From contig OU612072.1 of assembly GCA_914767715.1 (NCBI GenBank), forward strand, positions 2,912,001 through 2,976,000: a stretch of DNA of 64,000 bases. Direction: 5' to 3'. Numbering within the stretch: the first letter of the stretch is position 1; every line of letters begins with the position of its first letter. Made by a program: the position numbers and the translations under genes. The notes under the pieces are model-generated. The model made no database searches. It worked only from the letters and a program-made list of their open reading frames with translations, and was not told where the DNA came from. Origin of the DNA: Membranipora membranacea. Lineage: Eukaryota > Bryozoa > Gymnolaemata > Cheilostomatida > Membraniporidae. Below, one piece after another: positions 25,357 to 37,486 of the stretch.

Positions 25357-28300
25357 TTAGGCATGAAGTAGTTTATAGTAGATAACAGACTTCTCTTGGT
25401 ACCGAGGTACTATCAGTGTATCGTCCTCCACCCATAGGTCAAATATATTTGACGAATATCGCTCCTTTGGATCTGTCAGTTGCTCAATCAGTTCTCCTGT
25501 TAAGTTCAGAGGACCGATAACATAGATAAAAAGGACTGAAAATCAAATATATATCATGTAAAATGAGGTGCATAAAAAGCTATCCTTTGAAGTAATTTTC
25601 CAATACTCAAAGAAATAGGACCATAGAAGTCACAAAGACCATTTATAGTAGAAGCTAAAGCACACTTTTACACATTTGTTGCTGAGGTGGATGCATTTCA
25701 CATGAGTTTTTTACTTTGTTGATAAACTCACCTGTCTTACTATCGATGGCCCAGATAGGTGTTCTAGTCTGATAGCCTCCACTGACCAGTACATAGTTTC
25801 CATAGCATCGTACAGCATAGGGGTCTCTAGTGTCAGAGTTGGTCCATTCTACTTCTCCTGATATCAGGTTGAACTTGAAGACTTGGCCAGGATTAGTACG
25901 ACAGGAGATGATGACTGACTTCTCATCACATTCACACATTGAGGTGTTAGTACCAATGATCTCAGCACATTGTACATGTCTGATCACCACACCAGCTGGA
26001 GAGTACAGTGTGATCCTCTTATTACTTACATCAGCTACTGCTATCTGATTATTTAATACACTGATCTTGTTGCCGTAATAACCTCCATTACCATCAGGGT
26101 GATTCCAATTACAAACTGCTCCACCATTAAGGTCATACACAGACATTTTATATGGTTGACCATACATGAGTATGTATAGCTGGTCATTATGAGCCCTGAT
26201 GCTCACCACATTATTACCACATTTTATAAATCCTGACATCACATTACCCTGTTCGTCTATCCTATCTATACCCCTCGACTTTAAACCTACATAAGTATAA
26301 CCTTTATAGTGACACACTGTGGTGCAATTATTGCCTACTTTGGTTTCTTTCACAAACTCAAATCTACTAGGTGGCGTTTTTTTTACTTTAGCTGAAAACT
26401 GATCACGGAAAACAACATCATCAGTAGGAAGAACCCCTAATTCTGTTTGTCTCTTTTCTGGTCCTACAAAACAAAAGAATATGATCAGGCATGATGTCCT
26501 CATATTGGTGATGAGTTAATACATATATCTTTATTATAATCAACATCTTCTCAAATATCTTTCATGGTGAGACTTATGCTGACAATATAAAGGTTTTAAA
26601 CCATTAGCATATCCCTGTCTGTACTAACGCATGGGTTAGACCAAGTTTGGTCCATTTGCCTGCATTCCGGGTTGTGGCGTGACCAGTGGAAGGGAGCAAC
26701 AGGAATGCAGGCAATTGGATAAAATGTGTTCTATAAATGGTTAGGTGTCTGCCTTTTGGTCTGAAGACTTGGTACTCATTTCAAAGTGAAACTGACCTAG
26801 ATCATTTGGAGAACTTTCAGAGCATGTTTCCATCACATGCCATAATCCACACAGACAGACATGCAGAGATAAAAATTATAAACAGAGCTGCGGATGTTTG
26901 ATGTCAGCAAAGATAATGTTACGCACAGTGATGCGATAGATGCTGTTACTTTGACTGCAAGTTTAACAGGACAAATTAGTCAACCTTATTATTGAATTAG
27001 TTCTTTCGATCATTGTTGTCTCAATGATGTGACCTAAAAAACTCCAAATTCATATGTCAATCAAATTTTCGGGATATATCCTTTTTTTTTTGGTCATACA
27101 ACTTACCAGTTCTATCAAAAGTGTATTGATCAGTAAGAATTAGACTGGGAAAGTCTTCATCCATCAGAGAATTCATGATCTTCTCAGTCTCCACCTTATC
27201 ATTCACTATATCTACCTGTAGGAGTAGAATATCAGAGTTATTTTAAAGAAAATTAAACAAGTGGATTTTCAAGAGAGTATAATTAAAAATGTCTGGTGTA
27301 TATGATCCCGAGTATCTATATCGGTGGTGGGGAAAGGATCAAGAGAGAAGAGTCAGAAGCTAAAGAGCCCAAATAAAGAATCGAGCCTTGTGATCTCAAG
27401 TTCTCACATGAGAAGGCTACTCCAAAAAGGTAACTCAAAATAGTTAAACCTATGATAGGCATAGACCGACAAATTGTTATCATTCTCAATCACATGGCTA
27501 CACATTCAGCACAACAAAATATTTATCAACTTGGCTGTCACCTACCGGATGTTTTAGGGAGATATCAGCTCTTAGTTTCTTCAGTTGCTCTTGTAGTTCA
27601 ATAAACTTTACTCCAGCTTCGTCAAAGCTGTAATCTGAAATCTGTCGTTTAGATTTCTGTCTGGACTCAATGTATTCTCTCTCTAGTTTAGTATATTCCT
27701 CTCTCAACCCCTCTAGCTAGAAAACAGGAAAATAACAGAACAATCTAACAACTCCATTCAGTCAATTATTTGAGTTGACGCGTGATAACCACGCATTTAC
27801 CTGCATTTATGCAGCCCAAGCAGGAGAGGAAAACCTAAAACCCCTAACCTTTATAGCGAACCCACATAGTATTGCATTTTTCGAGTTGAAAGCGAAAACT
27901 TCTACGGCACAGAATACAGATCTCTTGATTTGGTAAAGTAAGACTCACATGATCATCTCTTGTGTTGTGAATCAGTGTAACAGTCTCATCTGTCTCTATA
28001 TCCCAGTGTGCTAATGTTTGAGTCGTCTTCTTCATCAGAACTGCTAACTCATCTAATCTCTCTTCAGCTCTCTCTTTGAGAGGTCCTACAGAATCCTTCA
28101 CCTTCGCTGAGAGTTCGTCTAGTGACATCAGATTGTGTGCGGATCCTGTTTTGACAAAATGCTTCAACAATTGAATAATATCAAACAATTTATATCATTT
28201 AGTACTCAAGCTAATTTACCATCGCGGAATATTTTAGGAGTTATTCAAAAGTGTTAGTCCAAAATTCCAAGTACCCACCTGCCAATTGTGACCATTGTTA

Positions 28301-29991
28301 TCATTCATGGGGAAACATTATGTTCAAAGAACGAACGAGACAAGAATGAAGAAGTTAAGAGAAATAGGACAATACACACCAGATATACATTCGCCCATTG
28401 ACGTCACACATCTGGCACAGATTATCTGTAGACATCCGTCACACCCGAGACAAAGTGGCTGCTCTTTGTGTTTCTGACAGTATCTTATCTCATTAGAGAA
28501 TGGAGACTTTAGATACTCCTTAATATCTAGTCTGTGGTGATGAGGGCTCAATTCATTGTGCATCTGGTGAAAAAGTTACAATGTAATGATGTATCAAGGC
28601 ATGAAGATGTCCTTTCCAAATGAACATGGCCACAGTCAAATGCTAGGATTGACAACAGTAATCAAACAAAGACTTGTGTATCTGATGCAAAAAACATAAT
28701 GAAATGTTGAGTAGTACTTTCTTAATCAATTTAGCCCGAGATTATTTGCAAGGATTCACAACAATGATAAGTCAACATAACCATCAAACATTGCACACTG
28801 ATACTCATGAGAAATTGTTGTTCCCTGTCAATGACATTATTCCTAAAATGGTTCTGTAGTAAAATAACTATCATCTACACATCGGGGTAGCATTTAGTGC
28901 TGGATCAAATTCTAGCTAATGCCTTTCCTGGTTGTCAAATCTGATAGCGATTTACATTCTAAAGAACAGCGCATGAGATATTGAGTGCTTTAGTTTGCAG
29001 ACGGCTCAGTCGTCACCTGGAGTCAAAACGATTCACGATATTCAGTGGATTTTCGTGTAACCCAAACCCATGTCCTTCGAAATTACTATTTGCTCAAACC
29101 AACTGCTGTTGTTATTACAACAATCTCCCTCTTTTCACATCATTAATTCAAGAGAAGATAGACAACACTATTCTCAATGATTTTTATTAGCCGGAAGCAT
29201 GTCTGTCATTACCTTTTACAACCTCCATCTTCCCTGCACACTGAAATAGTTAGCTTACCTCCCTATGGGCATTACATAATTTTGTATCACACACAACACA
29301 GTAAACGTTAGCTGTTTTATGTGGAGTGCCTTTCTTATCACAAGCATCACAGAAAGTAGGCTTCAGCAGGGCAGATGGTAGATCATCAACAGCTACATCA
29401 GGCCTATCTCTGTAAAACAATGGCAACATAACATTAACGCATATTCTAGGGGGAGACAAACAGGGTAGGCTGTGTTGAGTTGTCGTCAGCTTTATTGCTG
29501 ACTGACTGTGAATAATAGGCATTTCATGTAGATTTCATGTAGCCTTGTATACGAAAAGGTGGTTGAATTTGGAGTTGCTCCCTCTTGGGTGGCAAGAAGA
29601 TTGGGAGTGACAAGAAAAGCAGACAAGTTGGATTAACCATCATCTAGGCAAACATCGGTTCAACACTAAAATCACTGGTAAGGTGATGGTCATCACATAG
29701 CAATATTTGTCAAATGGGATAATTTGTAGTAGATCAAATCCACACACAGCAATGTATAACCAATGTAAACACAGAAAATATGGATGCATTTACTCACTCG
29801 CATGTATAACATTCTAGAACTTTCTTCTTCTCCAGATGATCGAGTAGACACTTCTCACAGAATATATGACCACATGGTAAGAGTTTAGGGTTGAGAAGGT
29901 ATCCTTCTACTTCTAAACAGTGAGCACATGACACTACATTAGCTACCTCATCCTCCTCGATCTGTAATTCTTCTACTGCTGCCGCTGCCAT
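25357..29991 (-). CDS. TRIM-like protein copy 3
   Basis: Coding exons are 29798-29991, 29259-29409, 28380-28563, 27949-28145, 27546-27716, 27107-27215, 25732-26463 and 25357-25496, totalling 1878 bases, 625 aa, in phase throughout. RING and B-box residues are identical to copies 1 and 2. The coiled coil is the most divergent of the three (for example ELSAKVKDSVGPL against ELSDLVKDSVEPL, and SFDEAGVKFIEL against SSYEAGVKFSEL). The propeller keeps the same blade pattern with altered loops. Intron 5 is shortened and lacks the MITE. It is an intact paralogue that diverged from copies 1 and 2 in its 3' half while its 5' exons stayed identical. Confidence 0.9.
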
Positions 29992-31740
29992 CTTACTTAA
30001 TTTAAAAAGTGCAGTGTTATCAAATAGAAGTTTCTCAACAGCGTTCACAAGAATGAGAGGTTAGGCTATGAGTTGTTTTCAGAGTGACTTCAACTTTATG
30101 CTCACTAAATTTTCAATGTTTAAGACATAGACTCACTCCAAGCTTGACTGGAAATATTTAAGATATGGTGGAAGAAAATTTAAATACTGCTTGTTGATAT
30201 GATCCATTCAGAAGCGCCTTACCTCTTCAAAAGTTTTTGCTTCAAAATGAAACTGATCTGAAGTCACTCTACACACAGGTTAGTGCTAACTATAGCTCTA
30301 TCAAATGACAACTGATAGCAGGTCAATGTTATGCTTAGCTGTCAATCCAAGGGGTGTGGCTTATGGAAAGTTATTGGTTTATGGAAAATCCAGATTATGG
30401 ATTTCCCCACACTATGAATAAGCATGCTATGAATGGACATAGCTATTTGCATACGTTTATAGATAATACACAGGAACAAATCATGTTTGCTGCAAACACC
30501 CTAAGGCACTGGTTGAAAACAAGCAAGGATATCTGATGTTAGTACATCTATCAGGCTGTAGGCTGAGCTCAGAGACAGTTTGGGTACCTGTCAGTAGGGA
30601 GTATGGGAAATACGCCCGCCCTACCTGCTGTCAGGGTGCATATAGTCTACAGAACAATGAAACACATGATGGACACTGTATTGTATCTGACATAGCTAAT
30701 AAATGGTGTGATGAGTAAAGTGATATATAAAGACATTATACCTGTTTGGTCTAATCTGAAAGTATGGAGTATGCAGTTCAAAAACTGTTTATGCCGGCCA
30801 CAAAAGAAGCTATTTCTCTCGTTCAGATTTATGGCCTTACCAAGATAATATGGTGATAAAACAGACAGCTAATATAGGAATTAAAAATCATGATCATGTG
30901 CAGTTATAAACTGCTGTGAATGGGTTTGTCATGAAACTGATTACAGTTGCTTTATCGCTAACCGGTCACTCGATCGTATCGATTGTCGATTATCGATTGT
31001 ATCAGCTTTTTATCGTGGCTTCTGTGATAGACATTAGTAACAAGATTCATATTATACAACAAGTGAAGGAATGGTACCCACATCCTAACAGTCTTCACCC
31101 AAATACCAAAAATCAACACATGCTGAAAACAAAGAACCAATTCTATGCTTGTGTACATAATTAAGACAACTTGTAATGGAGAGTTGTCTTACATCAAATA
31201 ATAAAATGCTGACATGCTGGGAGTTCATCGAAATTTCCCAACACTCAACTCCGGCTTTCCCAGATTGAATGCTGTAGGGTTGATGGTATGAGTTGAATTG
31301 TAGGTTTAACCACTCAAGTTGCCAACACTTTATTATATAGCACATCACCATATATAAAATGACTAAGTGCATATATTAATTTGATTTATTTTCAAATTTG
31401 AACCAAAATGTAGATGATGACCCGATTATTTGATGGCCTGTGGAGAGCTGAGCTTGGGGTTAAAGGGGGCCTCTACAAGATCTGGGAAAATCCTACAGTC
31501 ATCGTTATTCCCATTCTTATATTTTGTGATCGTACTTTGCCTGTCATTTTGTGCTTGGTCGGGGAGGCAACAGTGAGCGATTTCACAGCATCATAGTTCA
31601 GCGCCTTTGAGCATTCTCATCACAACACCACTAAGTATAACCATTTCTGGTTGAAGTGGCAAAAACGTGTTACGTAAAATAGGAAAAGTAAGAATAAAAA
31701 ATAAAAGATACAATTTAAAAGGTTTCGCAAAAATCAGAAA
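29992..31740. other. Intergenic between TRIM copy 3 and the bZIP locus
   Basis: The shared 5' flank of the TRIM genes. TRIM copy 3 is transcribed leftward and bZIP rightward, so promoters of both should lie here. No core promoter element could be assigned with confidence. Confidence 0.45.
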
Positions 31741-31903
31741 ATGAGAATCATATATCGACCTAAAGGTGGAGTAGGAATGAAAACACCATTCCAACGTTAC
31801 AATACATATACTGACGACATCAGCGACAAGAGCGACGACAAGAGCGACGATAAGAAAGACGATAACCGCAGTCAGGACAACAGCCCATCAGATACAGACT
31901 CAG
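31741..31903 (+). CDS. Candidate alternative first exon of the bZIP gene
   Basis: An ATG opens 54 codons plus one base, ending at a GT donor (cag|gtgtg). The product starts MRIIYRPKGGVG and then carries Asp/Lys/Ser repeats (SDKSDDKSDDKKDD), ending SPSDTDS. The donor phase (1) matches the acceptor of bZIP exon 2 at 33172, so splicing would give a variant N-terminus. The copies in units 1 and 2, which lack downstream bZIP exons, have lost the ATG and frame, while this one stays open. That contrast supports function here. It could instead belong to an independent short gene. Confidence 0.4.
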
Positions 31904-32802
31904 GTGTGTATAAGTTTCAAATGTTAGTTTATAACTTAGGGGCACATAGGATCAGGCCGTCCCGGCGCCTTTAAAACATTTATAAGATATCACTTTTTTT
32001 CCAGTTTTGGATATTGCCAGATTGAAAGTGATTTATATCTCATGTTCGGCTGCTATCACTTTACGTTAACTTTTTTTACTTAACTTAACCAGTAGGCAGC
32101 TGCAGTATCAACAATCTATATAAGGTCCTTAGGCAGTGTTTGAGGGGGGGGGGGGGCTTGAGCGGAGGGGCATACTGCTTCATAACAAATCAAAGGGAAA
32201 TATAACCAATAACGTGGCACTGATGCAAAAAATGGCCCTATAAACAGACTATACTATGTATCAATAGTGTCAATGTATGTCAAGTTTAAAATTGCTACTG
32301 TAATGTGATAGATTAGTTTCTTGAAGTAAGTGTTAGGTTAAAAATTCTAGTTTGGATAAGGCAAGCTGTAGCGCAGCATCACTTCAACGGTACTCAATCA
32401 TTGACCAGCATTTAATCAAGCTCAACATTAGCCAATCAGATTGGATCATTCATCTCAAATTGGGAGCTGGAATATCCAGTGGAAAAACCCTATTGTCAAA
32501 ATTGCTAGTGAAACTGGAAATCCCATTGCTGGAAGTTCCACTGGATTTTCCAAGCTCATGAGGTTGATGATATCAGCACAGTAAATGAGGCGATATAATA
32601 TTATTGCAACATATCCTATATGGCTCAACAAAGCTACATCATAAGCTGAACAGTAATCTTACTTAGGGATACAGTCACTGGTAATTTTTTCAGAGCAATC
32701 TCTCATATAGCTTAAGCCCAGGATCTTCTAGTCAACTAAAGATAAGAGCAGGGTGCGGGGTTAGGGTAGAATAGTTCTACTAATATACATTAATAAATAA
32801 AC
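31904..32802. other. Non-coding stretch before bZIP exon 1
   Basis: Probably intron or promoter sequence of the bZIP gene. It contains 13 G at 32144-32156 and a short inverted pair (atccagtggaaaa with agttccactggattttcc) near 32470-32552. No other gene seen. Confidence 0.45.
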
Positions 32803-35726
32803 ATGCCGCCAGTATACAAGGCAAGAAAGTCAGCTAGGGCAAGACAGGCAGCTCGTGATGCTTCAGCCAAGACATCTACAGAAAACAACAAAGGTAATTA
32901 TAGTCTACAGATTGTACAGAGAGTTTATGTCATCACTCCGCTGTCGTATCATTCTACTGTTAAAGTAGGTTAGGTTGGTGAGTATGATGGTATTCATCTA
33001 CCTCCGGTAAGCAGTCACAATCAAATTATATCAGTAAGATACTCTGGCAATCGCTTCACTCTAGCCTTGTCACATGGCTACTTTATTTTTAGTTTCTTAC
33101 CTTAAAACAGAAAACTAGCGGCGGGACAAGGCTAACTTCATTCAATATTTACATTGAGTTCTTATTTACAGATGATGAAAACAGACACACAATATCTGGG
33201 AAGCGCTTGAATCTCATCAGCTCCACAGCACCTAACGGCCAGTCGACAGGGTACTCCTCATCAGATGACAGCTCTGTAGACTCAACAGAGGTACAAATCG
33301 TCACGAAACAGCCAGAGATACCTTCTCAATCCATCCCAGCAACATGTGAGTTACGTCTTAACTAGCAACTTATAATTAGCTGTTTCATAGTTTTGCTGTT
33401 GAGTAAAACGCTTTGTGACTCCCCCCCCCCCCCCCCCCAACCCAATAATCAGAGTAGAGCAAGGCAGTTGATCTAAAGATATCTGGTCGTATGCTGTAGA
33501 ACTTCAATCGTAATTCAACTAAGATAGTCTCATATAACATATAGATTGGTACTGTTTGTTACCACACTGATGACGTAAAACTGTTGCATGATATCTCCGC
33601 TCAAAAGAGAGTGAATAAATTCTTGAGTACCATCACAAAGAATTTGGTGCGACGACACCAGTTCAATTTAACTAATTAGGGGCGGGTACATGTTAGGTAC
33701 TCGTACTACATTGACTCTAAAGATCAGAGATACACATGATAATAGTCTAGTCTTGATGTCCGTGTGGTTTGTTTCACCACCATCCTTCAGCCTCAGCGTT
33801 ACTAATGAGTATGTTATATATGGTTTAGTGGTACCAGACTTAGACACACTGAATGCTGACGCACCGGCCACTAGTAGCAGTGGTAACAGTTCCGCCGCAG
33901 ACCTGAGTGACTGCGGAGAGTTTCTACTTCCTGATCTTGACTTAATATTCCCTTCTGATGATGAAGCAGAAGACCGGCAGAGCCGTAGTCACAAAAAGAA
34001 TAAGGTTGGTGACTTAAATCACATTTTGTATTTTCAGAGATTACTCCTGTTTGCTTGTACTAATAGGGCTTAGAAAAGATATTTGTTTTTTGACAAAGAA
34101 AGGCAATTGAAAACACCCCGATGGCACATGTAGGATCTATAATAAGTTGTGAATGCCTTTTTGCTTTTGCTTGAACCTGAATAGCGACAGAGGAAGATTG
34201 GATCAGATCAGGATTGGCCTTTTAACGCGGCGTCTTTTTTTTTGTTCTGGGAAAACAAAAAAAGTTGTCACGTGACAAGGCTAGATCAGGACAGCTTTAG
34301 CTGTTACACTTATTACATTTTTATTTAGATCACAGATGACCCAAATATAGTGGAACGGAGAGAAAAAAATCGCCAGGCAGCAACTGAGTGTAGAAAGAGA
34401 CAGAAAGAGAAAATCAGCGAATTAGAACAGGTACTGATCTGTTAGTTGGATTTATATAGCGATAATGCTGTTACATCAGGTAAAAAGTGACTTGTTCCTT
34501 GTAATAAAATTGATTATTAATAATCAATGTAAAATCCCATACCAGTTGAGAGCTACTGCGTATGGGATTTTACACTGATTTTTGCCTGTAAAATTCCATG
34601 CACAGTTTAAAGCTACTAACTGTGAATGGGATTATTACTTATCAATTTTATTACAACTGAACCAGTCACTTTTACCTATATATATTATATTATATACACA
34701 TAGTGTTTGATGGTGTATGGTGTTGTCCATAGACCATAGCTGACATCATAGAGAATTCCCAATGAGTCAGATTATCATAGGCACATGATATTTTGGAGTT
34801 CCCAAGATGAGTAAACAAAAAGATTAGAACATGAATGCATGAAACACAAACATGAACACAGAGCCTTCTCCTATTCCTGAATCAAACCAAGAGATCTTTT
34901 TATTGGATACTGCTCTTATTCAGGGTGCCAAGCAAACAGGCCATCCATCCATCCAGCTGATATACAAAATGAATATATTTGGCCACTCTAAGCAGTCAAC
35001 AAAATTTCCATGACTCATAAGATTTGCAATTGGAAATTCCAGAAACCATTGAAGGGGAACAAACAACTTCCGAGCAACATCGGCATTTTTGCGATATATC
35101 ATCAAATACTAGCCTGGGCAGGCTAGTCAAACACTCTTTCGTAGACAGATGGAAAATAATAGTGACATGTGAATCTTTTAATAGGATAGAGATCAATCAT
35201 TGGGCCTCATAGAGACGAACTCTGGTACAGGGTTTTATTGATTGACCGTACCGAGTAAGCCAATTTCGAAACCCTTAGCCAGTTGTTTGTCTTCCTGTCT
35301 ATAGACTGTCTGTTCCATATTAAGCTGTATTGTCCGGTCATGATTGTATATCAAGACAAGCTACCTGTCCTGGCGATTCATTATAATGCTTAATCCTTGT
35401 AATTTCAGGAAGTCCAGAAACACAAAGCTGAAGGGGAGACGCTTCAGCAGCAAATAGACGCCACTCGGGCCGAGTGCACAAAAATGAAGGCATTCTTTAT
35501 CAAACATATCAGTGGTTGTGAAATATATAAAAAAGAGCAACAAAATAGGCATCAACAAAGGTTCCTGGCACAAAAGAATACAGCGGCTCGGGTTAAACAC
35601 GCCGAGGTGCTGAGGCAGAAGGCAGCGAGTTCCTGTCTGGGATCAGTGAGAGCTGCAGCTAGAGCTCACTCACATCCTTATAAACTTGTACAGGATCAGA
35701 CTAAAGTCTATACGCAGCTCTCCTAA
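32803..35726 (+). CDS. bZIP transcription factor, ATF/FOS-like
   Basis: A nuclear DNA-binding protein of the basic leucine zipper class. Exons are 32803-32893, 33172-33345, 33829-34004, 34329-34430 and 35409-35726, totalling 861 bases, 286 aa, all in phase. The N-terminal half is Ser/Asp-rich and probably an activation region, including an acidic stretch PDLDLIFPSDDEAED. The basic region lies at about 156-173 with the signature NRQAATECR, where Asn161 and Arg169 keep the N-x7-R spacing. The zipper starts at Leu179, but its d positions read Leu, His, Leu, Thr, Met, so it is imperfect and suggests heterodimer formation (inference). The Ala-Ala-x-x-Cys-Arg core fits the ATF3/FOS/JUN/BATF group; the exact orthologue is not clear. 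The last exon adds a Gln/Ala-rich tail. Confidence 0.88.
33421..33438. repeat. Homopolymer run of 18 C
   Basis: In bZIP intron 2. Several long G or C runs occur across the window (6182, 16091, 24958, 32144, 56173, 60364, 61220), all outside coding exons. Confidence 0.9.
34478..34677. mobile_element. Foldback MITE in bZIP intron 4
   Basis: The ends are inverted copies: left aggtaaaaagtgacttgttc, right gaaccagtcacttttacct, with the homology continuing inward through ttgtaataaaattgat. Two smaller hairpins sit inside, one of them pairing gtaaaatcccatac with gtatgggattttac. No reading frame. The target duplication is unclear, so the superfamily is open. Confidence 0.75.
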
Positions 35727-36524
35727 AGCCCACACACCTCTCCTCAACAGTGGTACTGTTATAAGCTCCGGTGCTTTTTAATTTTATAACGGCATGTTTG
35801 GCCTGTCAAGCTTAGCTATGCTAGGGAGTGGATGGGAGTAAAGCCAAACGAGACAGGTTAATTGCACCTTTATTTTTTTGTACAAAGCCAGATTTTAGTT
35901 TTCGTTGTTGAAATTTGTTTAAGTATCATCATTTTACCCAACGCATGTAAATAGAAATCGTTTTACCATCCTTTATACTCCACTTCATATTTTTATACTG
36001 GTATGAACCAGTTCCATCTGGTTTATACCAGGTACTTTGGGATCCCTGCATTGATTAAATGACTCATTATAATGTCCTAATTTTCCAAGCAGTTTTCTAT
36101 GCCAGTAGTGCAACGATATTAGTTACTATTGCATGGGTTACATTATACTGTACCTTGTTTCTTTACCATCTTGAAATCTAACTGATAACTTGATTTTAGT
36201 GAATGCCTAAGCATACATATCACCCACGTACACATCTATTACTCGTTATTGTCCAGCTTGGTATATGCTAATCATGTCATTATTTAATGAGATGTCACAA
36301 TTCTCCTTGTAAATAGAAACCACCAAAATATACACATTTTGCTAAAAGAATTCATGTTTCTTCTTTTATTATCATAACATAAAACAAGCAAACAGGTAGG
36401 CAGCTGAATAACAATGACTACCAGTCAGATCTCTGGGAGCAGAAAGCATAACTACAGAAACTAAATAAACATAACCCATATAATAAGATATTACATGTAG
36501 GCTTAGAAATCAGCACCAGTCAAA
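35727..36524. other. Intergenic, 3' of the bZIP gene
   Basis: No gene recognised. On the minus strand an AATAAA motif near 36365 could serve as polyadenylation signal for the weak model at 36525-37181. Confidence 0.45.
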
Positions 36525-37181
36525 TTACAGCAACAGCAAGTTATGGGGCTTAAAACCCACACAACAGGACTTGCTGTTACAGACAGTTCGGGGAAGAATT
36601 GTACGTATTACTGGAATGGCTCTCAACAAGACCTATTGAGGCCCAATAGTGGCTTCACATGAACACAAAGCTTGGCTGGTATAATTCAAATAAGCACCAC
36701 AATGGTTGAAGGACACTGCATACAGAAATTTTAGGGTTGTCAACAGATTTACTAGAACAGGGGAATGGGATTTTACTAACCATGAATTTGACAGCACCTG
36801 ACTCAACATTGACAGCAGGTACTGTATATATACCGAGCTGTAACAAGAGAAAGTGACATCAGTTAAATGAAAATGATTTAAATAGCTGAATTTTCTAAGT
36901 TCAGCAGAAAAAAAAGCACATTTGAAGGGCCAGAAAACTCAGTACACTTGTTTATTTACCATCAGCCGCTCAAATCCAGCAGACAATGGGGGTGGCCTAG
37001 TTATCAATGACCAACACTGGTCAGTTGTAATAGATATAACACTAGGGTTGGCTGTTTTATTTTGGGATATACAGCGATGGTGTGGGCAGTCAGGAATGTA
37101 GAGCATTTTGATACTCCATCGCTGGATCGATGTGATACGACCATATCCCCACTCTTCTTGATTAGCTCTATTTGAGAACAT
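36525..37181 (-). CDS. Possible three-exon orphan gene
   Basis: ATG 37181 opens exon 36960-37181 (74 codons), followed by 36781-36837 (19 codons) and 36525-36632 (36 codons with TAA). All junctions are phase 0 with GT/AG ends, giving 128 aa. An AATAAA lies about 160 bases past the stop. The product (starting MFSNRANQEEWGYGRITSIQ) resembles nothing I know, has no clear domain, and its exon 2 donor is GTTAGT. It lies just 3' of the beta-galactosidase-like gene on the same strand, so it could also be read-through 3' UTR. Chance open frames remain quite possible. Confidence 0.28.
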
Positions 37182-37486
37182 TAAAAATCATTTCTCTAGG
37201 ATCACACTAAACATTAATATAAGTTCATGCTAAAATCACCAGTGTATAGAACTCTATATGTTTTTCGCAAATTTTTTAACACCTGAATCCACGCAAAAAA
37301 GTTGAGTTCAGATTAAAATGTTGGTTAACATAGATATACAAAGGTATTCCTTGAAATAGTGACTTGCAGATAGTCTGGTAAAAGTTGTATGTTGCTCAAA
37401 CCAAGACTGTGAACAGTGACCCTGGTTTACAACTTCTCAGCTGGTGGCAATTATTGACAAAAACCAGGTCTCCGCAATGTATCACT

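Larger units (their letters stand above)
25357..32120. repeat. Tandem unit 3 of the segmental duplication, adjoining the bZIP gene
   Basis: Holds TRIM-like copy 3 and the 5' flank that continues into the bZIP locus. Homology to units 1 and 2 fades near 32120, beyond the open exon 31741-31903. Unit 3 introns differ more from units 1 and 2 than those two differ from each other. Confidence 0.75.
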
